From assembly GCA_905250075.1 (NCBI GenBank), contig CAJNOP010000124.1, positions 318,373-382,372 on the forward strand: a stretch of DNA of 64,000 nucleotides, written 5' to 3'. A model generated the notes under the pieces. It saw only the letters and a list, made by a program, of their open reading frames with translations, was not told where the DNA came from and did not search any database. Made by a program: the position numbers and the translations under genes. Source of the DNA: Rotaria sp. Silwood1. Lineage: Eukaryota; Rotifera; Eurotatoria; Philodinida; Philodinidae. Below are positions 42,469 to 51,869 of the stretch, piece by piece; the stretch's first letter is position 1, and every line of letters begins with the position of its first letter.

Positions 42469-43881
42469 ATGAGATTCGTATTAGACATGAATCTTATCGT
42501 ATTCATGTGTTTCTTCGTATGCCTCCTACACTTTAATGTAGCTTCATCTTCCTTTCCTGTTGAACTATCTATTAGTCAAGAAAAAAGATTTTTTCCACAT
42601 GAAATCTCCACTTATACTCAACATGTGAACATTCAAATCAAGACAGGTTCACATACTGGTACTCAATCGAAATTACCACGCGAATTGTTCATCGTTCTGG
42701 ATTCATCGGGTAGTATGGCCGGAGCAAACAAATGGAATAATGCCATCTCCGCTATCGAACATATTATTCGAAATATGAATACTGATGATAAACTACATTT
42801 AGTTCAATATAATTCTGTTTCATCGGTTGTCTTCGAAAATGCTCATGATCAACAAGCTATGTTAAAGGCTTTGCATGCACTATACCCATCTGGTGGTACT
42901 AATTTGATGGCAGGTCTCGATCAAGTAATTCCATTATTGAAAAAATATTCCGATCGATCTAGTGTCAAGCGATTTTTCATCTTGTCGGATGGACAAATCA
43001 ATGAAGGTATAACTGATCATAATCTTTTGTTGAAAGAAATAACAACTATCAAAAATACATATGATGTCACAATTTGTTCCTTTGGTATTGGATATGATTT
43101 CGATGAAAAATTAATGACAAATATAGCTGATTATGGTTCAGGTGATTATTTTTTCATTAAAGGTGCTGAAAGTATGGAGAAAGTTGTTGGTATTGCTTAT
43201 CAAGGATTTCAAAATCTCATGGGTATTGATGCTTATTTGAAAGTGACGACCAAGTATGATACACAAATTATTGATATCTACGGCTATGACATAAAAGAAC
43301 AAGAAGAACAACAACAAATAATACCTATCGGAAATCTTCGTTACAATGATATGATGAATATTCTATTAGAAACGAAAGTGAAAATAACAAAAGAATTACA
43401 TGAAAAATCTGAAATCGATTTCATGATTGTCGAATTATGGATGACTGATGTTACCGATCGAATATTGAAATTAGTCGCCTCGAAAACACTCCTATTTTCC
43501 TTGAGTCGAGATGATAAAGAATTGAATGAGTTGAATGAGATTGTACAACGTCTGGTCGAATTACAAAAAATCCAACGACATGAAAGAGAAGTCACGGAAT
43601 TATTACGAGAACAGCGAGTGAAGGACGCATTTGATCTATCACAATCGCTAGCCGCTCAAGCGAAAGCGATGAAGGACAAACTAGCTGACATGAAAGTGTC
43701 GGATGACGATCGAGAGACATTAGGTTATAGTCAACGCAAAGTAAATACGATGGTTCGACGATCAATGGAAATGGCGAAAACTTTTCAAGATGAATCGGAA
43801 AATAGTGAAAAATTAGCTATGGTGCATGGCTATTACCAACAATTGAACGAGAGACACAGCGATGCCCATGAAGACTTGTGA
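42469..43881 (+). CDS. Secreted von Willebrand factor A domain protein, intronless
   Basis: 470 residues. The start ATG at 42469 is followed by a hydrophobic signal peptide (IVFMCFFVCLLHFNVASSS, about residues 10-28). A vWA domain at about 72-250 carries a complete metal-ion-dependent adhesion site: DSSGS at 78-82, GGTNL with Thr144, and LSDGQ with Asp174. After the vWA core comes a beta-rich region, then a Lys/Glu/Gln-rich helical C-terminus (about 360-470) with coiled-coil character. The layout resembles secreted or periplasmic vWA proteins of bacteria and inter-alpha-inhibitor-like animal proteins, but no VIT domain is evident. The gene has no introns. A metal-dependent binding role outside the cell is inferred; the partner is unknown. 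Confidence 0.85.
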   Translation: MRFVLDMNLIVFMCFFVCLLHFNVASSSFPVELSISQEKRFFPHEISTYTQHVNIQIKTGSHTGTQSKLPRELFIVLDSSGSMAGANKWNNAISAIEHIIRNMNTDDKLHLVQYNSVSSVVFENAHDQQAMLKALHALYPSGGTNLMAGLDQVIPLLKKYSDRSSVKRFFILSDGQINEGITDHNLLLKEITTIKNTYDVTICSFGIGYDFDEKLMTNIADYGSGDYFFIKGAESMEKVVGIAYQGFQNLMGIDAYLKVTTKYDTQIIDIYGYDIKEQEEQQQIIPIGNLRYNDMMNILLETKVKITKELHEKSEIDFMIVELWMTDVTDRILKLVASKTLLFSLSRDDKELNELNEIVQRLVELQKIQRHEREVTELLREQRVKDAFDLSQSLAAQAKAMKDKLADMKVSDDDRETLGYSQRKVNTMVRRSMEMAKTFQDESENSEKLAMVHGYYQQLNERHSDAHEDL

Positions 43882-46767
43882 TTTTCTACCTCCTGTTCTT
43901 TGAATATATATCTCAAAAACAATCTTTTTCGGTAATTTTTTCAATGACTTTCATCGATGTAGCAGAGAAATTCTAATAAACTTGTATTCATTATTTAATT
44001 CAGAATAAAACTTGTATATTTCAAAGTATTTTCTTCAGTTTTAGTGCAAACATATTAAAAGATTGAAATTTATGTTTCGAACGATGAATATTTTGTGATA
44101 TGGTGTGCTTTTCTCGTACACGATGCTTACAGATTGCATGATCTAAACTAAATCTGAGTGAGAATAGCGGTGTTTGTCTTGAAAAAAGGTATTGAACAGA
44201 TCTAATATATGCATCATTGTAGATGCGAACGTTGCTCTGATCGAAAACATTTCGAAGGAGCAGAATCCAATCAGCATGAAGTTACTATAATAATGAGAAA
44301 GACTTTCATGCATTGTTTTCAATATCAGTAAAAACTTTCTGTAGTGAAACATTAGACGATTGTCACATCGAATCTAGATGAAAGAAAATGAATCGTTGAA
44401 TTGATTTTATATATGCCATCAGTCATAGACATGCTCATTTCAGGAGTGCTATCTCACATCGTAAATCGTCGATATTAGTTTTTTTTTTCGACTATTGCTT
44501 TGGAAAATGTTAAGCAAATTTTGATATAACGTTCGAATTTAGTAACTGATTGTTAAACAAACGTTGTAACAATTTCAATCTAAAATTGAATTCAGATTAA
44601 AGTCGAAAAAGTACCGAAAATAATGACGAAGATATTTCGAAAAGTGAATATACAACTATTAAGAAATTGAGTTCGATAAGAAATACTTACAAAAAAAAAA
44701 ATTCTCAATTTATCCAATAACAATCGGTAAACAGTCGTGTTTTCGAGGTTTACAGGAATTGGTGTTTTTTTTTTCAGCAAATAAGATAAATTTCGTTTTC
44801 TTCTACGGTCCTTAGAAATATTGAAGCATTTTATAGTTATTACACACCTGTAGTAAAGTTTCTTATCAGAATATCTATTTTTCTATTGATCAGAAACTAA
44901 AGCATTTTTGTTTTTCGTACATAAATAGAATTAAGGCTCATCGGCATAAATATTTTTATAGTTAAAAAGTTTAGTCTGTCTGTTGCACAATTCATTAAAT
45001 TTCGAAATGCACTGATCTTTATAGAAATTTTAGAATGATGCAAACGCTGATACAAATCAAAACAAATATGTAGAAATAATTATAGACCAAACATGGTCGA
45101 TTATTTGGTTCAGTTACATCTTTATTTCAAAATAGTAGTCCATAGAACACGTTCAGTATTTTCTGAATATCTGAATCTCCTGTCGATATTTCCTCTGGAT
45201 GGAATCATAATGAAATCAAAATTGTACGTTGTAGGTCGCATAGCGATTTGGGCATCGATATAGTCGACTACCAATACGTAGAGGAATGATATAGGATTGA
45301 TATTGAAATCAGTCCATTTTTACTTGTAAAACAAAACCGAAAACATGCGTTTTGGCTATAATTTATATCGTTTCTTTATCTCTCGTAAAATACAGTTCAG
45401 AACTGCTTGATTCTACTAGTAGATCTCTAGAATTTTGTCAATCTTCAACGTGACTGAAAAATATTTGTCAAATTTTGTCGAAACTATCAGAGACAATTCA
45501 CATATGGACACATTCGTATTGTGTATACTGCCAAAGCAACAATATTTCGTTCTTTGTTTCTTCTCGAAACTGACGGATTTTACGAGAACTTTGATTGTTG
45601 GAACAATCGATGGTAAAAAAAACATATATAAGAAAAATACATAAATACAAACCACAGCAAAGCGCTTTCTTTCAACGAACGATATGAAGATACTCTTGCA
45701 TCTTGTGAAACTGAGTCTTAGCATGAAATGGTTGAAAAATATAATTCAAAGTCAATGTAAGGGACATATTCTTGATGTAAGAAAGGCTATGTAGAAGGTC
45801 AAATAGCAGCAATACACTTATCCGATGGGTCATCTAAAACTGTCTTTGTATTCTATACCATTTTCATAAATTGTAGTTCACCGACTTGGAATAGTAGTGT
45901 ACGTTTTCTTTACGTGAGATGCGCACTTTGTTGACTATCAACGATAGATTTTTTCAACTACCGAGAAAAATAAAATACAATCAATACGTAGGTCAAATGA
46001 CGCTGAATCAGCATGTGTAGCCAGTTGTAGCATGATGTGTGCCATGCTTCTATGCAAGTGAATTTTGCTTCGTACGAGAATTTTACTATTGTATAAACGA
46101 ACAGACTTTCTGTACGCTAAGAAACTTGATAAGGTTTTGAAAGAAAAATAGTTTTATTCTTGTGAAATAAAGTCCTGATTCATTTTCATTGAGAAGACGA
46201 TATGAAAGCTCTCAATGTAAAAATGAGTAAAGTATCAATTATTAATACATTTTCGTTTACGACTGTATTTTTTCTTGTCATATTTATGTATTAAATATAG
46301 TTATCCATTCAATGCTTTAAAGCTGATTTTTTCAGTCCATCGAGAGTAACTTAATATGTGTATGACGTACAAAAAAATATCTCTAGGAAACCTTATTATT
46401 CAGGAACGTACACATTTTTATTTTTTGAAGTCACGTCACTAACGAATGGCATTTCCCATACATAAGACATATCATGAGATCCTTGAGCAAGATCACCTTC
46501 AGAAACGTTTTTTGAAATTATAGAGTAATAGTACCATTTGCTTTAACAAAAAGAAAGTATTTCAAATGTCTAAGTAAAAATAAGATGCCAGTATCCTACA
46601 CTTTTTATCTTGTGGTAATGGTCGCCCATTTTTTTCTATCCATTCTTTTTTTTTCATTTGTTAATGATCTTCTACCGTGTTTCTATGTTCTATCATTATA
46701 TAATATATATCTACCATCTTTGAAATGAATATCCGGCATATGATCACCTTTTTTATCTGAATTTCCA

Positions 46768-46832
46768 CGGTGGATTTGGGTAATTGTGATGAAAGTCTCA
46801 CATTCACACTTGACGTCGTACATCCACACCCT
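46768..46832. repeat. Telomere-like dyad, G-rich arm then C-rich arm
   Basis: CGGTGGATTTGGGTAATTGT is followed by CACATTCACACTTGACG and a final CATCCACACCC. Both arms are degenerate. The polarity matches the other dyads. Confidence 0.5.
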
Positions 46833-46958
46833 TTTCACTTGAGTATTAGATCAGGTCACCCCTTGTGGTACCAGTAAGAAACGAACGTCGTGTAAAGAGT
46901 ATCTAATGAGAGAACAAACCCGAGAATTGCAACGTTGTAGTGAATGGTACACGCTATC

Positions 46959-47048
46959 TGTGACTGTGAGTATAGGTGCGGATGTGTGGCGCGAGTGCAA
47001 GGATTTGAATTTCTTACTCTGCCATGCTCACATCAACACTCACACTGA
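46959..47048. repeat. Telomere-like dyad, G-rich arm then C-rich arm
   Basis: The G-rich arm CTGTGACTGTGAGTATAGG continues through GCGGATGTGTGGCGCGAG. After about 25 bp comes the C-rich arm GCTCACATCAACACTCACAC. Arms are degenerate and of unequal length; the order is again G-rich then C-rich. Confidence 0.55.
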
Positions 47049-47230
47049 TTTTTTGTAACATGAATAATCGATGCTAATTCATTGATTAATCGATTGAATT
47101 GATTTTACATAATTTGCATAGAATGTGAATGTATTTGATCGACTTCCTTGTCTATTTACTAGTGTGATATCTACTAGGTAATTTTTGATGAGATAGTTTA
47201 TTTTGATATTTATACGTGATTCAGCTTCAA

Positions 47231-47381
47231 GGATGTGAGTGTGGATATGGCTGGCTATGGGTAATTGTGGATGTGAGTGTGAGGTGAGTTGGGCGTGGCG
47301 TGCGACTGTGGGTGTCGGTGTGGGGGGGGGGGGGGGGGGGGGTGTACGTGAGGATTAAAAGAAGAAGGACCCACACCCACA
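47231..47381. repeat. Telomere-like dyad with a 21-G homopolymer
   Basis: A roughly 90-bp degenerate G-rich arm (GGATGTGAGTGTGGATATGG and onward) runs into an uninterrupted run of 21 G at 47322-47342. A 26-bp AT-richer spacer and a short C-rich arm GACCCACACCCACAG follow. The homopolymer could be an assembly or polymerase artefact of a G-rich telomere tract, or a genuine expansion. Confidence 0.6.
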
Positions 47382-47565
47382 GCGAAAAGCGCCTAACACA
47401 TAGCTTCATCTGATTGGTTCACCTGCATATTTCTTTGTATAAAACATCCTTTGTTAAAATAATTGTTCATCAATGATTGGTCTTCATTTGGACAATGTCC
47501 ATCAAGCATAACTCTTCATATATATATACGTAGGTTCTATTCTCAAAGAGACACATTCTATCAAC

Positions 47566-49737
47566 ATGAAGTGTTTGTCAAATATGAGTATGTATCTATT
47601 TTACAATATCATTTATTTTTTGATTCTTTTGCACAGAAGACGTTGTTCAACTACTCGATTTACCTGATGAGTTAATTTTAGCTATTGTGAATAAAATTAA
47701 ACCTCGACTGTTATTGCTTTGTTCTATTATTGATATTGGTAATAATCGTTTGGAACAACTTGCACTTGATAAATGTCATTCAATCGATTTAACTTTTGAT
47801 TATTTTAAATCGTCCCATAAATTACGTTTTAAACGGTCTTATTCACATGTCATGTCTCGTATCAGCAATCAGATTCAATCATTGACATTCGACATTCTAC
47901 ATATTCGCGATCTTGCCAATTTTGCTGAACAAAACTGTAATGGAACTCTTTTAAATTTGACACATTTGAAAATAACTATTGGTAGACAATATCATGAAAC
48001 AGGCACACCTTATACATTAAGTAAATTATTATTAAGTGTATTTTTTAAGCTGTGTTTAAATATCACTTTAGTTCACTTGCTACTTAGAAAGTGAGAGAAA
48101 TTTTATAATTTGAGAATTTAAAAATCTCTTCTTGCCAATATTTTATGTAAAAGAAATCTCTACGCTACATTCGTATAGAAAATTTCTACTTAGTGCAAAA
48201 CTTACCGCATCATCCTATCTCTGTTTTGACATACCAAAGCTTCTTTCACAAAAATGATAGTTGAGAAAAATATGGAAAGGTCTTTTTTGTCAAATCATTA
48301 TTATCTGCAAGCAAGAGTCTAGATTGAAAAGTATTATATTGTAGCACTCATATATACATATATTTTTTTATTAGGTATCAATCTTTACAGTACGTTACGC
48401 CGCAAACCTCTCTTCTCAATTATACCTCAATTAATTCTTCTACATAAGTATATTCGTGCTCAAATCTTATCTACTTTTCTTTGTTCATCATATATACGTT
48501 CTATTGTATCGTTCGAACTTGATGATGATTATATTTTACGAGATGCATTTAATGATGACGAGTTGTTTTTCGCTCAATCAATTCAACTGACTCATATCCG
48601 AATAACATTACATTGATTCGAGCATTGCGTCCGTTTACTAAATCAATTGGGCTCGCAACTCTATTCATTCGCTGTAAGCATTCTGTATGTTTGTGTACGC
48701 AATTTTGATATATTATCTCAAATAAGATCGGTAAATAATGTTTCTTAATTTCAAATTTCATTTAATTTATTCATTTTAGATTTCGTGTCCCTATTTGAAA
48801 CAATTGACAATGGCAATCTATCGGAATATTATTGACTATAAAGGATGTATAGGGTGTGGGTGTGTGGGTGTGGGTGTGGGTGTGGGTGTGGGTGTGGGTG
48901 TGGTGTGGGTGTGGCTGTGGATGCGGGTGTGGGTGTGCGGGTGTGGTTTTTCTCTTCTTTTTCACCCTCACCCACACACACCCCACACCCACACCCACAC
49001 CCACACCTACACCCCACACCCACACACACCCACACCTCCCATACCCCACACTCACACCCTCTTCTTTTCCTATGCCTTGTTCAATGATTAACTTTTCATG
49101 CGTCGATCTTCAAATTGCCAAATAGAAAAATGGTTTCATAAAAACATTCGTGAAAATCGTTTGTAAGTGATAATGAAAGTTTGATGTTGCAATTATTTAT
49201 ATGTATCAGATATACTTATGGAGTTACGTATTTACACATTTTCATCTCACCATTTTATTAATCTGCATCCAAGATTATGTTTATTTTTTATGTAAAACAA
49301 ATGAAGGAAAACTGTTTGGCACGGTCTGTGTGTGAGTGGGAATGGGAACAGGTTTGTACCCTATACATTTCAATACTCCTTTTAGATCATGTTTCACAAA
49401 AATATGAATGAACTCTCTCTCTCTGCTATTTAAATAAAAGTGAATATTTTCTTTCTGACATTCTTCTTTGCATTGTACCTGTGAAACAACTTACTAAACT
49501 ATCCATCGATTATTATAATGGTCCTTTTTCGAAGATATTCGAATTAGTAATATTCACACATTCAGTATTAATTATAGATCATTCCATTTCAACTCATAAC
49601 TAAGATCAACAGAATAAATATTTTAGGATGTACATTAAGACAGAATCACAGTTTCTAATGAATCTTTGTCCTCGATTACAACATATCACAATTTTCAGGC
49701 CTCGACATTATTTTCATTCAGATTTACCATTTTTATA
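47566..49737 (+). pseudogene. F-box-like protein pseudogene of a bdelloid multigene family
   Basis: Exon 1 (47566-47587) and exon 2 (from 47637) join over a 49-bp intron to read MKCLSNMKDVVQLLDLPDEL, then ILAIVNKIKPRLLLL: an F-box-like opening of a family I associate with bdelloids. Exon 2 continues with NRLEQLALDKCHSIDLTFDY and leucine-rich text to about 48018. A next block from 48375 (LRRKPLFSIIPQLILLHKYI) contains an in-frame TGA at 48614-48616, continues to DILSQIRS, and splices to ISCPYLKQLTMAIYRN from 48780. At 48852 it is cut by a 207-bp telomere-repeat dyad. Beyond it, family-like text returns: KWFHKNIRENRL before a splice donor at about 49162, and TESQFLMNLCPRLQHITIF ending in TAG near 49737. 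It is damaged by a stop, by the insertion and by missing middle exons. Confidence 0.65.
48852..49058. repeat. Large (TGTGGG)n-(CCCACA)n dyad inside the F-box-like pseudogene
   Basis: About 95 bp of mostly perfect GTGTGG/GGGTGT units, then a 15-bp pyrimidine spacer (TTTTTCTCTTCTTTTTC), then about 95 bp of CCCACA-type units. TGTGGG is, to my knowledge, the bdelloid telomeric hexamer, so this is a head-to-head pair of telomere-like tracts within a gene. All open frames across it are artefacts of the repeat. Flanking exon text on both sides belongs to the same gene family. Confidence 0.9.
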
Positions 49738-49779
49738 GCCAAAACTCATTGTGTATTCAAGGTTGATCTGAATAACAAT

Positions 49780-51245
49780 TCGAAATAGCGATGATTATAT
49801 TCGAATCAAAAAATTTAATTAGTTAGTCTATTATTTCAATTAGTCTCTTCATTCTGTCAATTATCAAATTAAGCAGTGAACATAGGATTATTGACATTCA
49901 ATTTCACAACATATATAACACCAAATCTTGTTTCACAACACCGATTTGATACTGAAATATCTCAAATAATTGATCAATTCATTAAAAACACCACTCGTTC
50001 ATTTCTAAGTTCCCTTTATTTAATTAATAATATGTCATCATCAAATATGTTAATATCAGCATTATCACCAGATTCAATTTTAACTCTCTATCCACAATAT
50101 TATCATAAGTAAGAGCAGTGGCGGCGCGAAGAACTGCAGGCAGAGGGGGCGGGATAATCTCAAAACGGGAGAAAGAGAAAAAAAATTTTTCGCATCTCGA
50201 ATGTTTATCTGTTTTTCGGAAAATTTTCTGTACAGGTTACCCAAATTTTCCAAAAATTCAAAACTGAAGAGCAAAAAAAAGGTCTTCAACTGGGTTTTCA
50301 GGAGACTTTTGTACCTCAGCAGCTAGTTTTTCAGCCGAAGGTGGGAGAAACTATAGACCAAAATGAGACAAAGCGCTTCTCAAAATGCGAGAAACCAAAA
50401 CCCAAAATGGGAGAAAGCAAAGTTTAAAATGGGAGAAAGCAAAGTTCAAAATGGGAGAAAACAAGGTTCAAAATGGGTGAAAATATCACTCATATTGTCA
50501 AAAGCAGAGAGGGTACTCTCCCATTCCCCCCCCCTCCCGCTCGCGCCGCCGCTGAATAAGAGAATTATGTTTATGAATATATTTATGATCGAAGAGATCA
50601 AGCATATAATTCAAGTTTAAGTGTAATAAATTGTGATTGTCAAGAAAATCCATATTGTATTCAACAATCAATTGTTTATGATTTGGATGGATCTACTAGA
50701 CTTTTTCCTGTCCCAGGTAAATTTTAAATAAAATTAAGTCAAAATGATGGATTTTCTGTTCTTGTTTTTTCTCTGTAGGCGTTTACGTTGGTTGTTATTT
50801 AGTTGAGGCTTTACTACAAAGTAATTTGCGTTGTTTGTATGATGATCTTTGTCTACAAGAATTAATAAAGCCGCTAAAATTATCAATCAATAGTTCTTCT
50901 CTATCAAATTCGAGTTCAGTATATGGAGTAAACACAACTCTAAAAGAAATAATTTCAAATTTGATGATTGAACAATGGAATAATTAGACCTCTTATGAAG
51001 ATTATTTTAATGAATGTCAACCCGAAGAATGTTCAGCAACATATGTCCATCGAGAAAATGTTGTGTATATAATAACAACAATGACTGGATTGATTAGTGG
51101 ACTAACGAAAGTCTATTTATTCACTGTACCCTTATTGGTAAATATGATTTTTCCTCTTCTTATTCGATTAAAACGAAATGGACTATTCAATAACCGAGTA
51201 GCACAATTAGAAACAATAGCAAGCAATGCTGATGGTTCAGTTTGA
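49780..51245 (+). pseudogene. Cys-rich single-pass membrane protein pseudogene (bdelloid multigene family)
   Basis: The frame begins near 49880 (IGLLTFNFTTYITPNLVSQH) and runs to ALSPDSILTLYPQYYHK, where a 439-bp hAT-like MITE is inserted at 50116-50554. It resumes with NYVYEYIYDRRDQAYNSSLS, then the Cys motif NCDCQENPYCIQQSIVYDL and TRLFPVPG. A 62-bp GT-AG intron (from about 50716) leads to VYVGCYLVEALLQSNLRCLY. The reading continues through MIEQWNN, an in-frame TAG (about 50986), TSYEDYFNECQPEECSATYV and a membrane segment (LTKVYLFTVPLLVNMIFPLL), ending in TGA at about 51245. I recognise the repeated Cys/Tyr pattern from large bdelloid gene families but know no function. This copy is broken by the MITE and two stops. 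Confidence 0.65.
50116..50554. mobile_element. hAT-like MITE, 439 bp
   Basis: Ends CAGTGGCGGCGCGA (left) and CAGCGGCGGCGCGA (right, reverse complement) match at 13 of 14 positions. The flanking 8-bp repeats are AGTAAGAG (50108-50115) and AATAAGAG (50555-50562), 7 of 8 alike. The interior has tandem copies of a short unit around AAAATGGGAGAAAGC (50395-50475) and no transposase. It lies inside the exon of the Cys-rich membrane-protein pseudogene. Its ends are related to the 161-bp element at 13328. Confidence 0.87.
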
Positions 51246-51869
51246 GAGAAGAAAATTGGTGAATATACATTGAAAAAAATCGTATTTTGTATAATTTGTG
51301 TTGTCTGCACAATTGATGCTTTAAATAGTTCATTTTAATTTTCGATACTCTTACAGACAAAAATACACAGTCATAAATCATCTATTTGTAGATGGAATTA
51401 ATCGTTATTTCGAGTAAGATCTAATGTTGATAAAAAACTGCGTAGTCATGGATACCAGCATAATTCTAGTTTTGAAATTGAATAAACAATATTTTTCTGA
51501 ACATTGCCTATGATTATATAGATTTTTGAAATTATCTCCTGATATATGCAGTGATAGTAAAAATAATGTACGTTCTATTTTTCTGTGATATTTCATTATT
51601 CTTCGACTTATACTGTTTTTCTATGATTAGGTATACAGAAACGGATTTACTAAACTTAGATTCCAACAGTTCACCTGTCGTAATAGATTCGAAGTTTCTG
51701 CATAAAGTCATATTGATTGAAAATGGTATTAAAGAGTAAAAGAGATGTCTTCTAGTGTTCTAGTTTTTATAAATGAAATAATCGATCAAACAAAGTAAAA
51801 TTTATTGAAAGCGTTTTCATAAAATAAAAATGATCGAAATTATTCATTCTGTTCGAATGAAAATCTTCC
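51246..51869. other. Intergenic between pseudogene and NOV-like gene
   Basis: About 620 bp of AT-rich sequence with short open frames only. It includes the 3' untranslated region of the minus-strand NOV-like gene; no further feature is supported. Confidence 0.45.

Larger units (their letters stand above)
43882..47565. other. Intergenic, with a cluster of telomere-like dyads at its right end
   Basis: No gene from 43882 to about 46760; open frames are short and overlapping. The last 800 bp contain three G-then-C dyads in succession (46768-46832, 46959-47048, 47231-47381), just upstream of the F-box-like pseudogene. Confidence 0.5.

Noticed and set aside
48771-49125. Several overlapping open frames on both strands rich in Cys-Gly, Val-Trp or Pro-His-Thr
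   Set aside because: They are translations of (TGTGGG)n and (CCCACA)n in all frames and follow the repeat exactly.
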